Shown in pieces: positions 50,001 to 56,756 of a stretch of DNA of 64,000 nucleotides. Positions within the stretch are counted from its first letter, which is position 1; each line of letters begins with the position of its first letter. The notes below the pieces were generated by a model. It was not told the DNA's origin and ran no database searches. It worked only from the letters and a program-made list of their open reading frames with translations. The DNA comes from CAWDVH01 sp963805705. Its GTDB lineage: Bacteria > Actinomycetota > Actinomycetes > Streptosporangiales > Streptosporangiaceae. Made by a program: the position numbers and the translations under genes. The stretch covers positions 930,001 through 994,000 of the forward strand of contig CAWDVH010000001.1 in NCBI GenBank assembly GCA_963805705.1, given 5' to 3'.

Positions 50001-50442
50001 CATCAGTGGCGGTGACCGCGTGCCGTTTGCTGGCCGCGATCAGGGTGGCGGTGACGGTACCCGCGCTGGTGGGTGCGAACCGCACAGTGACCGCGCATGT
50101 CTTACCGGGCCTCAGCCTGGTCGCGCGGCAGGTGTCCCTGGTGATGGTGAAAGCGGCCGAGCCTGGCAGCCTCACCCTCAGCTTGCCGGTGGCCTTCCTG
50201 CCCGAGTTGGCCAGCGTGAACGTCTGCGAGGCGGTCTGCCCGGCTCTCACCTGTCCATAGCTATAAGGAGAAGGGCTAAACGCCAGCACCGGCGCCCTCG
50301 ATGTGGCCGACGCCGATGCCGCCGTCCCGGCCAGCAGCGCCGCGGCGGCCATCGCCACCCCAGCTCCGGCCGCCACAGCCCGCCGCCAGAAGACCCCTGG
50401 ACCCCTTCGAGGACTGCTAGGGCCGCCAAAGTGTGACAACAT
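47083..50442 (-). CDS. Secreted three-module protein: Ig-like domain plus six-bladed YWTD propeller, repeated three times
   Basis: 1119 residues. A signal peptide ('RRAVAAGAGVAMAAAALLAG', then 'TAASASA') precedes three repeats of one plan. Each starts with a choice-of-anchor-D/HYDIN-like Ig domain of about 100 residues ('LAFSPSPYSYGQVRAGQTAS', 'SFTLANSG'-type, 'TVRFAP', 'DALTGTG'). Each then has exactly six propeller blades of about 40 residues with the pattern 'HLYWAN..DGTI.EANLDGTS' followed by 'PHAIVTGQ..P.GVAVDAS'. That is the LDL-receptor class B (YWTD) repeat. No wall anchor or enzyme domain is visible. Eighteen blades, with near-identical DNA between several, suggest recent duplication. 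ATG 50442 has 'aggggggg' upstream. A role in surface or glycan binding is inference. Confidence 0.85.
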   Translation of the reverse strand: MLSHFGGPSSPRRGPGVFWRRAVAAGAGVAMAAAALLAGTAASASATSRAPVLAFSPSPYSYGQVRAGQTASQTFTLANSGRKATGKLRVRLPGSAAFTITRDTCRATRLRPGKTCAVTVRFAPTSAGTVTATLIAASKRHAVTATDALTGTGMALGAAAPGHIYWANEGDGTAGTGTINEANLDGTSPHSLIIGQNDPAGVAVDASHLYWASQDDGTISEANLDGTSPRTIVTGQDGPLGVAVNASHLYWANFDDGTINEANLDGTSPHAIVTGQNFPAGVAADGSHVYWAARGAIWQANLDGTSPHAIVTGPEVPFGVAVDTSHLYWADGNELSINEANLDGTSPHAIITGQTEPAGVATDATHLYWSNLGSGGAAGAGTVGEANPDGTTPHTIVTGQDSPLMMAVTPATPALAFSPSPYDYGPVRAGQTASRTFTLANSGVAGTGKLAVTVSGSAAFTITSNTCTVTGLAPGSICTVTVRFAPASTSTSTVTATLTAASANPTATATDALTGTGVVPGIYWANTGGGTIGEANLDGTSPHAIVTGQKNPAGVAVSSSHLYWAGGGAIWQANLDGSSPHAIVTGQNFPAGVAVSSSHLYWAGGGAIWQANLDGTSPHAIVTGQTFPQGVAVDASHLYWVSSGAIWQANLDGTSPHTIVTGQDNPAGVAVDASHLYWANIADAGAAGGGTIGEANLDGSSPRIIVTGQDNPFGVAVDASQLYWVNALDGTISAANLDGTSPHTIVTGQNNPQLMAVTPAMPALAFTPSPGDYGQVLAGQTASQTFTLANSGGAVTGVLTVTLSGSAAFTTTSDTCTAISLGPAKSCTVTVRFSPASASSGTVTATLTAASEDQAATTTDVLTGAGSAPHLYWANFGNNPDFTGGTVNQANLDGTSPHAIVTGQNSQEGVAVDASHLYWIAGSTIKEANLDGTNPHAIVTGQAGPFGVVVDGTHLYWTNNRTGAGDGSIWEANLDGTSPHAIVTGQNFLGGVAVDASHLYWANSTDFSFGDGALWEANLDGTSPHAIVTGQTFPQGVAVDASHLYWAGGGAIWQANLDGTSPDRIVIGQNNPAGVAVDASHLYWANDPDGTINEANLDGTSPHTIVTGQADPFWVALGS

Positions 50443-50632
50443 GCCCCCCCTGCAATTCGGCTCGCCCAGAACGCGATCACCTGGTGCCGATTTGACGGAT
50501 TCTACTTTATTTCGGTGCTCGCCGGATCCTGGCGAACGGCACAATCGGGTCGCCGCGGAGAGGGTGCGCCAGACCGGGCTAGTCGAGCAGCTCGCGCCGA
50601 CCCAGGGAAGGTCACGCTTCTAGCATGACCTC

Positions 50633-50992
50633 ATGACCATAGATCTGTTCGCGGGCATCCCCGTCCGCGACTACTCTGCGGCGGCGGCCTGGTACGAGCG
50701 GCTCCTCGGCGCCCCGCCGTCGTTCCTGCCCAACGACACCGAGGCAGTGTGGGAGCTCGCCGACCACCGGTACGTGTTCATCGAGGTGCGGCCCGAGCAT
50801 GCCGGGCACGCCATGCACACGGTATTCGTCGGCGACTTCGATGCCCGCATCTCTCACATCGCCGAGCGGGGCCTGGAGCCGGACGAGCGCGAGACCTACG
50901 CCAACGGCGTCCGCAAGGCCACCTTCCACGACCCGGACGGCAACGAGATCGGATTCGGCGGTGAGCCGGGCGGAGACCGGACAGCTGGATGA
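50633..50992 (+). CDS. VOC family protein
   Basis: A 119-residue glyoxalase-fold protein: 'LFAGIPVRDYSAAAAWYERL' opens the first module, 'HTVFVGDFDARISHIAERG' the second near residue 62, and 'ATFHDPDGNEIGFGG' closes near 95 with a Glu metal-ligand candidate. It is a small stand-alone VOC protein; metal binding and substrate are unknown. ATG 50633 follows an overlapping upstream ATG at 50624. It is divergent from the propeller protein gene, with 190 bp between the starts. Confidence 0.85.
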   Translation: MTIDLFAGIPVRDYSAAAAWYERLLGAPPSFLPNDTEAVWELADHRYVFIEVRPEHAGHAMHTVFVGDFDARISHIAERGLEPDERETYANGVRKATFHDPDGNEIGFGGEPGGDRTAG

Positions 50993-51216
50993 GCTTTGCG
51001 AACTACTGCCAGCCAGCCTCCACGATCACCGAGGTGGGTTCGTGAGCCCACGGTCGGCCCGGTCCTAGCGGCCACGTCCAGAGCTACCCTCCCGGAGGAA
51101 GACTCGGGGCCGCTGCAAGCTGGGTGCTGGAGAAATTTTCCGCTCCAGGCCGCAACTCCCGCCCGGCCTGCGACTGATAACAGATGACACTGTTTGGTCT
51201 TCGGGAGGTAACCGTC

Positions 51217-51240
51217 GTGAACCGATACGAGCTGTGGTGA
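51217..51240 (+). other. Seven-codon mini-ORF coupled to the sigma-factor fragment
   Basis: 'gggaggt' (51203-51209) stands 7 nt before GTG 51217, which opens VNRYELW and stops at TGA 51238-51240. That TGA overlaps the next GTG as GTGA. It could be a leader peptide that couples translation, or the ribosome site of a lost gene. No other product is visible here. Confidence 0.5.
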
Positions 51241-51461
51241 CGGAACTGGCCGGCAGGCCAGTCCAAGCCGGGCAGGTGAGCGACGCGGCGCTGATCGAAG
51301 CCTCGCTCGTCGACCCCAGCCGCTTCGCTGCGATCTTCGACCGGCACTCGGATGTGATCCTGCGATACGCCTGCGTGCGGGTCGGGCCTGACGTTGCCAG
51401 ATCGCCGGGCACCGGCGCGCCGAGGTCAAGCAGCGGCGGCCAGGTGCTCAACAGCCGTTAG
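51237..51461 (+). pseudogene. ECF sigma-70 factor, truncated N-terminal fragment
   Basis: 74 codons. The first 47 match region 2.1 of an ECF sigma factor of the type that begins 'SDAALIEASLVDPSRFAAIF' then 'DRHSDVILRYACVRVGPDVA'. Intact relatives continue into region 2.2 (typically 'ETFLAAFR') and region 4. Here similarity ends abruptly after 'GPDVA' and unrelated residues run to a stop at 51461. Everything needed for -10 and -35 recognition is missing, so the product cannot act as a sigma factor. The break is upstream of nudC and the rearranged two-component region, suggesting one deletion or recombination event. Confidence 0.75.
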
Positions 51462-51597
51462 TCCGATGACTCCCGGCTCTGGCATGCTGTCAGTGGTGTG
51501 CCAGGAGAGCCTGTCTCCCGGTGTAGATAGGATCCGCGGCGCTCATGCGGACGCGGCAGCCGATCACTTCGACGCGGACGCGAAGGGCGGCGGGGGT

Positions 51598-52539
51598 ATG
51601 AGTTCCTGTGGTGCCCGCGGACGCGAGGCGGCCCTGGCCTACTCGGGCGGCTGCCTTGATCGGGCGAGTGACCGGCGGGCCGACCCTCAGTGGGTGCATG
51701 CGATCCTGGACGCTGCCGGGACGCGGCTGATCCCGATGTGGCAGGACCAATGCATGGTGTCTGGTGACCCGCCGCTGCCTGTGATCTCGACGACCGCCGA
51801 CGAAAGCCTGATTCTGCGCGATGCGTCCCGGCTCGTATTCCTGGGCCTGGATGGCGGCGCGGGTGTCTTCGCGGCGGATCTGTCGTCACTCGATGAGGCT
51901 CGCGCTGTCGAGGTCGCCGGTGCGGAGCGGGTCCTGGACGTGCGGGCGCTAGTGGGTGTCCTTGACCCGCCCGAGGCCGCGATTCTGGCTTATGCGCGCG
52001 GGATCCTGCACTGGAACCGCCATCACCAGTTCTGCGGAACCTGCGGATCCAGGACGCGGAGCAGCCACGGCGGCCACCTTCGCGTGTGCGAGAACGGTAA
52101 TTGCGCCCGCTGGCACTTCCCGCGGATTGAACCTGCGGTGATCATGCTGGTCGAGTCGCCAGGACCACCGGACCGGTGCCTGCTGGCCCGGCATAAGGGC
52201 TCCGCGGCAGGCGGGTACTCGACGCTCGCGGGCTTCGTCGAAATCGGCGAGAGCCTGGAGGACGCAGTACGGCGCGAAGTGGCCGAGGAGGCAGGCGTGC
52301 CCGTCGAAACGGTAACTTACGTCGCCTCGCAGGCCTGGCCATTCCCCTCCGGGCTCATGGCGGGGTTCCGGGCCACCGCAGCGGCCGAGTCCATGGTCGT
52401 AGATGGCCAGGAAATCCTGGAGGCTCGCTGGTTCACCCGCGCTGAGCTTAGGGAGCACGCCGCGTCCGGTCACCGTCTCGGCCGGCCAGACTCGATCGAC
52501 CGGCACCTGCTGCGCTCCTGGCTTGGAGAAGGCGCCTGA
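51598..52539 (+). CDS. nudC: NAD(+)/NADH diphosphatase (NudC-type Nudix hydrolase)
   Basis: A 313-residue NudC-like enzyme: an N-terminal domain, a zinc ribbon ('FCGTCGSRTRSS' and 'VCENGNCARWHFPRIEPAVI' near residues 142-175), then the Nudix box 'GFVEIGESLEDAVRREV' plus 'AEEAG' near 208. The NudC selector motif follows as 'SQAWPFPSGLM' near 243; the family consensus is SQPWPFPxS, so two positions differ. The second Cys pair is spaced x4, not x2. The enzymes hydrolyse NADH to NMNH and AMP and remove NAD caps from RNA. The ATG at 51598 was preferred to upstream in-frame starts on homology. Confidence 0.88.
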   Translation: MSSCGARGREAALAYSGGCLDRASDRRADPQWVHAILDAAGTRLIPMWQDQCMVSGDPPLPVISTTADESLILRDASRLVFLGLDGGAGVFAADLSSLDEARAVEVAGAERVLDVRALVGVLDPPEAAILAYARGILHWNRHHQFCGTCGSRTRSSHGGHLRVCENGNCARWHFPRIEPAVIMLVESPGPPDRCLLARHKGSAAGGYSTLAGFVEIGESLEDAVRREVAEEAGVPVETVTYVASQAWPFPSGLMAGFRATAAAESMVVDGQEILEARWFTRAELREHAASGHRLGRPDSIDRHLLRSWLGEGA

Positions 52540-52555
52540 CAGTCCGGCCGCTGGC

Positions 52556-52584
52556 GGAGCGGGTGACGAGAATCGAACCGCGCC
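52556..52584 (-). other. Fragment of a tRNA-Gly 3' end (pseudo-tRNA, possible attachment-site remnant)
   Basis: Read on the minus strand, 'ggttcgattctcgtcacccg' plus 'ctcc' reproduces the T-arm, acceptor strand and discriminator of a glycine tRNA ('...GTTCGATTCCCGTCACCCGCTCC'). The T-stem has two changes and a missing base. No D-arm, anticodon or 5' acceptor strand lies within 80 bp, so it is not a functional tRNA. tRNA 3' ends are classic integrase targets; a fragment like this is what remains after integration or excision. Confidence 0.6.
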
Positions 52585-52610
52585 CGGGGAGTGCGGAGGC
52601 TGATCCCAGG

Positions 52611-52700
52611 GACCGTGCTAGCCGTACCTCTGGCTCGGGTGTTCGCACGCTGGATCTCCTGCTCGCGTGCGGCGAGCATTGAGATGCAGGTGACCGGAGT
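52611..52700 (+). repeat. Two-component leader repeat, copy A
   Basis: About 90 bp ('gaccgtgctagccgtacctc' ... 'gagatgcaggtgaccggagt') nearly repeated at 54166-54253 and, for its last 30 bp, at 54779-54812. In copies B and C it directly precedes kinase-type coding sequence; here it is joined to the last 45 bp of a kinase gene. Confidence 0.85.
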
Positions 52701-52728
52701 TACCGTCGAGCTGCCGTCCCACGCCTGA
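52684..52728 (+). pseudogene. Histidine kinase remnant, in-frame internal deletion
   Basis: ATG 52684 opens a 14-residue frame, MQVTGVTVELPSHA. Its head equals the leader-encoded MRVTGV at 54795 and its tail equals the kinase C-terminus VTVELPSRA at 55722-55751. DNA at 52699-52743 matches 55722-55766 at 44 of 45 bases. About 300 codons of a former kinase gene are therefore deleted in frame, directly before the response regulator gene. Confidence 0.8.
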
Positions 52729-52748
52729 CCGAGCCGGAGCGCAGACCC

Positions 52749-53405
52749 ATGCGGATAGTGATCGCCGAGGACTCAGCAGTAGTCCGGGCGGGCCTGGCCG
52801 AGATCCTGGCCGACCGCGGCCACCAGGTGGTCGCCGCCGTCGGCAACGCCGAGGACCTGCTAACCGCGGTGGACGAGTACCAGCCCGACGTCACCGTGGT
52901 GGACGTGCGGATGCCGCCCGGCTATACCGACGAGGGCCTGCGCGCCGCGATCGCCATCCGCCGCGACCACCCCACGACCGGGGTACTGGTGTTCTCCCAG
53001 TACATCGAGACCCGTTACGCCGCCGACCTGCTCGGCGCGGCATCCGGCGGCGGTGCGGCCGGTGTCGGTTACCTGCTCAAGGACCGGGTCGCCGACGTCG
53101 GCGAGTTCGTCGACGCACTCAGCCGGGTAGCGGCCGGCGGCACCGCGCTCGACCCGGAGGTCATCACGCAGCTGCTGGGCGCCAGCCGCCGCACCGACGG
53201 GCTCGGCGCCCTCACCGCCAGGGAACGCGACGTGCTGGCCCTGATGGCCGAAGGCCGCTCCAACGGCGCGATCGCCGGGATACTCGTGATCTCCGAGCGG
53301 GCCGTGGAAAAGCACGTCTCCAACATCTTCAGCAAGCTCGGCCTGCCCCCCTCCGACGCCGACCACCGCCGGGTGCTGGCCGTCCTCCGCTACCTGCGGT
53401 CCTGA
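52749..53405 (+). CDS. NarL/LuxR-family response regulator
   Basis: 218 residues. The receiver domain (1-120) has acidic residues at 'IAEDSAVVRAGL' (7-8), the phospho-acceptor Asp-51 in 'VTVVDVRMPPGYTDEGLRAA', and the Lys in 'YLLKDRV' near 108. The LuxR HTH (150-215) shows 'LTARERDVLALMAEGRSNGA' and 'ISERAVEKHVSNIFSKLGL'. It binds DNA as a dimer when phosphorylated by a HisKA_3-type kinase. The kinase gene that once preceded it is reduced to 14 codons; the likely partner is the intact kinase at 54846-55751. Confidence 0.93.
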   Translation: MRIVIAEDSAVVRAGLAEILADRGHQVVAAVGNAEDLLTAVDEYQPDVTVVDVRMPPGYTDEGLRAAIAIRRDHPTTGVLVFSQYIETRYAADLLGAASGGGAAGVGYLLKDRVADVGEFVDALSRVAAGGTALDPEVITQLLGASRRTDGLGALTARERDVLALMAEGRSNGAIAGILVISERAVEKHVSNIFSKLGLPPSDADHRRVLAVLRYLRS

Positions 53406-53440
53406 CCGGCGGCACTTAAGCACGGGCCTCGCTGGCCTTC

Positions 53441-54056
53441 GTGTCTTATCCGTGGAAGGACGAGTGGTTCGCGGTACCGCGCACTGGAGCACGACAGTGC
53501 CCGCTGGCCGCGCGCTGAGTGGATCGGAGAGCTGGCCAAGAGCCTGCGGCCCGGTGCGGCCGTTCTCGACCTGGGCTGCGCGGCCGGTGTTCCCGTGGCC
53601 GCGGAACTTGCGAGGCAGTACCGCGTGACCGGGGTCGACATTTCCCCCGAGCATATTCAGCAGGCGACCCGCAATGTCCCGGACGCTCAGTTCGTCTGCT
53701 CGGACGCGCTTACGGTCACCTTCCCGGCCGGACAATTCGACGCGATCATTTCCCTGTACACCTTCGACCACATTCCCAGGGACGAGCACCGGGGTCTCCT
53801 GGAACGCCTTCGCACCTGGCTCCGGCCTGACGGCCTGCTCCTGCTGAGCATCGAAGACCTCGACGAGCCTGGCACCGTGGCGGAATGGCTGGGGGTTGAC
53901 ATGTATTTCAGCATGTTCAGTGCCGACGCCACTCGCCAGCTTGTCCGCGAAGCCGGGTTTGACATTGAGAAGACTGCCTTGAAAACCCAGAAAGAGGGCG
54001 AAACGGATATCTCCTACACCTGGATCCTGGCTCGGAAGGCGTCCTCGCACCCGTAG
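53441..54056 (+). pseudogene. SAM-dependent methyltransferase, frameshifted near the 5' end
   Basis: The main frame encodes a Methyltransf_11/25-type enzyme: 'RYRALEHDSARWPRAEWIGE', SAM motif I 'AAVLDLGCAAGVPVAAEL', 'VTGVDISPEHIQQA', 'FDAIISLYTFDHIP' and 'LRPDGLLLLSIEDL'. No start codon exists in that frame upstream of motif I. A preceding frame from GTG 53441 gives 'VSYPWKDEWFA', which reads naturally into 'RYRALEH' if one base is removed at about 53469-53475. The in-frame GTG 53595 would make a product without motif I. It is probably a pseudogene or an error. It sits between the response regulator and the leader repeat copy B. Confidence 0.65.
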
Positions 54057-54165
54057 CCTGTGAGCCGATCCGCGTCCATATCGCTGGCACCGGCGGGTGA
54101 CATGACCCGGGCATGACGACCGCCGCGGGAGGCCTTCGCCAAGGTCGTATGCAACTGAGCCGGGA

Positions 54166-54253
54166 GACCGTGCTAGCCGTACCTCAGGCTCGGGTGTCCG
54201 CACGGTGGATCTCCTGATCGTGCTCGGCGAGCCTTGAGATGCAGGTGACGGAG
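54166..54253 (+). repeat. Two-component leader repeat, copy B
   Basis: Second copy of the roughly 90-bp leader, close to 90% identical to 52611-52700. It precedes the 80-residue membrane module and includes an in-frame ATG (54239). Confidence 0.85.
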
Positions 54254-54286
54254 TGGCCGGCACCGCAGCTCACAGGAGGCATCCCA

Positions 54287-54529
54287 ATGTACGCACCGAC
54301 TGACAACTTCCCTTCCTCGCGATCTGTCCTGATGAGATTTCTGGTCAGGTCATGGGAATACCGCCATCCCCGCGCGTGGGCGGTTTTCCGCTTTGCCTGT
54401 GGCGTCTGGAATCTCTTCCTTGGCGTCCTTCTGCTCTCTTACGGTTACTGGTTTGGATGGGTGCCGCTGGCGGGGTCGGTACTGGTCTTCTGGACCGTCT
54501 ACCGTCTTCAGTCAAGTGTCCAGAGCTAG
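54287..54529 (+). CDS. Stand-alone copy of the kinase membrane module
   Basis: 80 residues, about 85% identical to the first 75 residues of the adjacent histidine kinase: 'SVLMRFLVRSWEYRHPRAWA', two hydrophobic helices ('GVWNLFLGVLLLSYGYWF' and 'VPLAGSVLVFWTVYRLQ'), then a stop where the kinase continues into its HisKA_3 domain. The start has the same strong ribosome site as the kinase ('cacaggaggcatcccaATG' against 'cactggaggcatctcgATG'). The intact frame and ribosome site suggest it may be made. It could be a decaying duplicate or a small membrane partner of the kinase. ATG 54239 is an in-frame longer start. Confidence 0.7.
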   Translation: MYAPTDNFPSSRSVLMRFLVRSWEYRHPRAWAVFRFACGVWNLFLGVLLLSYGYWFGWVPLAGSVLVFWTVYRLQSSVQS

Positions 54530-54778
54530 CTCGCCAGCATGCGAGTGGCCGCCGGCTCTCGTCCGGGTGGCCTAGTCGCCCTGATGCGGCCGACGTTAAG
54601 CAAGCGGTCGGAAGCATGCTCGCGGCGCGTGAGTTTCGTGCGGATACTAGAGCTTCGAAGGGCGAGGAGCCCGATGAACAGCAACGGCGCCATCCCGATG
54701 ACTGACCAGCAGCCCAGACTCCCGTGCCAGCGCAGGGCATATTCACGCTTGACACCGGTCCTTCCCAGGCTTCGCGGG

Positions 54779-54812
54779 TCTGGCGAGCATTGAGATGCGG
54801 GTGACCGGAGTG
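54779..54812 (+). repeat. Two-component leader repeat, copy C (short)
   Basis: 'tctggcgagcattgagatgc' and 'gggtgaccggagtgg' repeat the last 30-35 bp of copies A and B, just ahead of the intact kinase gene. The upstream 55 bp of the leader is replaced by unrelated sequence containing 'ttgaca' (54749-54754), a possible -35. Confidence 0.75.
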
Positions 54813-54845
54813 GCGAAGGCATCGCAGGTCACTGGAGGCATCTCG

Positions 54846-55751
54846 ATGCGCGCACCGAGTGACGACGTCACTCCCCCGCGGTCCGTACTGATGAGATTTC
54901 TGGTCAGGTCCTGGGAATACCGCCACCCCCGTGCCTGGGCGATTTTCCGCTTTACCGCTGGCGTCTGGAATCTCATCCTTGGCGTCCTTCTGCTCTCTTA
55001 CAGCTACTGGTTTGGATTGGTGCCACTGCTGGGCTCGGTGCTGATCTTCTGGACCGTCTACCGCCTGCAGCAGGACAGCGCCCACCGGGTGCTTGAGCTG
55101 GAGCAGTCCAGGGCCCTGGTGGTGGACGACTCGGCCGCGCGGCTGCGCCGGATCGAGCGGGATCTGCACGATGGGGCGCAGGCGCAGATGGTCGCCGTCG
55201 CGATGAAGCTGGGCCTGGCCAGGGAAAAGCTCGGCGGCACGATCGCGCAGGTTACGGCCGCCGGGACCGCGCCGGCCGATCTGGTGCGGGCCCTGGAGCT
55301 GGTCGACGCGGCCCACCGGGGCGCCAAGGAGGCCATCACCGAGCTGCGTGACCTGGCCCGCGGCATCCACCCGCCGGTCCTGGACCATGGCCTCGGCGCC
55401 GCGCTGGCCACCCTGGCCACGGGCAGCGACGTGCCGGTTGAGCTGGTCGTCGACCTGCCCGACCGCCCGTCGGCCGCGATCGAGACTATTGCCTACTTCT
55501 GCGCCGCCGAACTGCTCACCAACGTCGCCAAGCACAGCGGCGCCCGGCATGCCGCCCTGACGGCAGTCCACGTGCCCGGGCTGCTCACGATGCGAGTCAG
55601 CGACGACGGCTGCGGCGGTGCGCGGCTCGAGGGCCGCGGCGGCCTGGCCGGCCTGGCCGACCGGGTCCGGGCCGTGGATGGCAGGCTGCAGATCAGCAGC
55701 CCGCCCGCAGGCCCCACCGTGGTTACCGTCGAGCTGCCGTCCCGCGCCTGA
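54846..55751 (+). CDS. NarL-type sensor histidine kinase
   Basis: 301 residues. Two transmembrane helices (about 30-50 and 52-72) are followed by a HisKA_3 dimerisation domain with the phospho-acceptor His in 'RIERDLHDGAQAQMVAVAMK' near 106. A HATPase_c domain has its N box in 'AAELLTNVAKHSGARHA' near 220 and G boxes 'VSDDGCGGARLEG' and 'RGGLAGLADRVRAVDG'. There is no extracellular sensor domain, so it probably senses the membrane or a partner protein. ATG 54846 has 'tggaggc' upstream; in-frame ATG 54795 in the leader repeat is an alternative. No response regulator follows; the likely one is at 52749. Confidence 0.92.
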   Translation: MRAPSDDVTPPRSVLMRFLVRSWEYRHPRAWAIFRFTAGVWNLILGVLLLSYSYWFGLVPLLGSVLIFWTVYRLQQDSAHRVLELEQSRALVVDDSAARLRRIERDLHDGAQAQMVAVAMKLGLAREKLGGTIAQVTAAGTAPADLVRALELVDAAHRGAKEAITELRDLARGIHPPVLDHGLGAALATLATGSDVPVELVVDLPDRPSAAIETIAYFCAAELLTNVAKHSGARHAALTAVHVPGLLTMRVSDDGCGGARLEGRGGLAGLADRVRAVDGRLQISSPPAGPTVVTVELPSRA

Positions 55752-55933
55752 CCGAGCCGGAGCGCACGATGCGGCGTCCCTGGTTAGGTTCTGGGCGCTG
55801 CGGCGCGCGTCTCCTGGTCGGAAGCTGTCCTGCGCAGTTTGCCTGGCCGGGTGACGGGATGGGTGGCTGCAGCTGGCTGGGTTCCGTACGCGACGGGCAC
55901 GACCGTGGCTGTCGTCGAATAGGGTTGCCCGCC

Positions 55934-56638
55934 ATGGCCGACTTCATTTCCGTCCCTTTCTACGACCTGTTCCAGGACCAGGGGCATGTGCCGGAGATCC
56001 GCAAGAAGCTGCCCCCGCTGCTGGCCGGGGTCCGGCGGAGCGTCCTGGAGATCGGCGCGGGAACCGGTCTGATCACCACGTCGCTGGCCGACTGGACACC
56101 GGCTGAGGTCTTCGCGCTGGAACCCTCGGCCGGTATGCGCGCGGTGCTGCTGTCCCGGCTGAGTTCGCGCCCGGAGCTGCTGCAGCGCGTGACCGTGCTC
56201 CCGTGCGATGCGCTGAGCGTGGACCTGGACGAGCCGGTTGAGGCCGTGGTCATGATCAACGTGATGTACGCCTTCGAGCCGGACTATCGCAAGCGGCTCT
56301 GGCCGGTGCTGGCGGCTCAGCTGGCACCCGCCGGCCTGCTGGTCTTCACCTGGCGCGCTGATGGTCCGCCGACGCCCCGTCCACTCCAGGAGCTGGGTTC
56401 GCGTCAGGTGGGCCGGCATACCTACACGATTCTGTCGGAGATCCTCGAGTCGGATGAGGAGGCGTTCCGCGCTCGCTACCTGTACCAGGTCGCCGAGGGT
56501 AAGAAGGTCATCAGCGAAGAGGAGATCATCGGTTATGGCTACCGCCCCGTATGGGAGGTGATCCAGCGTGAGCTGGCCAGTGCGGGCTTCACTCAGACTG
56601 ATGGCGCCGAACGCCTCCTCGCCTGGCGGCTCGCCTAG
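55934..56638 (+). CDS. Class I SAM-dependent methyltransferase
   Basis: 234 residues. Motif I is 'SVLEIGAGTGLITTSLADW' near residue 37, the motif II acid in 'VFALEPSAGMRAVLL' near 60, 'AVVMINVMYAFEP' near 103 and 'LAPAGLLVFTWRADG' near 130. It is not closely related to the other methyltransferases in the window. Substrate unknown. ATG 55934 lies 180 bp past the kinase stop, in the place where a response regulator gene would be expected. DNA after the kinase stop briefly resembles the leader before the response regulator ('gccggagcgca..atgcgg') and then diverges. Confidence 0.87.
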   Translation: MADFISVPFYDLFQDQGHVPEIRKKLPPLLAGVRRSVLEIGAGTGLITTSLADWTPAEVFALEPSAGMRAVLLSRLSSRPELLQRVTVLPCDALSVDLDEPVEAVVMINVMYAFEPDYRKRLWPVLAAQLAPAGLLVFTWRADGPPTPRPLQELGSRQVGRHTYTILSEILESDEEAFRARYLYQVAEGKKVISEEEIIGYGYRPVWEVIQRELASAGFTQTDGAERLLAWRLA

Positions 56639-56756
56639 GAGATGGCGCTGAGCGTGTTCGGATAAGGCACGTAGATTATTCGCTGCTCACCGGAATAGCT
56701 TGGTGTGCGGCAGTATCAGCTTCGATCTGATGTGGCTGCCGCCTGGGAGGGAAGCG

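Noticed and set aside
52860..54263. 467-codon minus-strand frame over the response regulator and methyltransferase
   Set aside because: It is the antisense shadow of two genes with recognised domains, and its translation matches no family.
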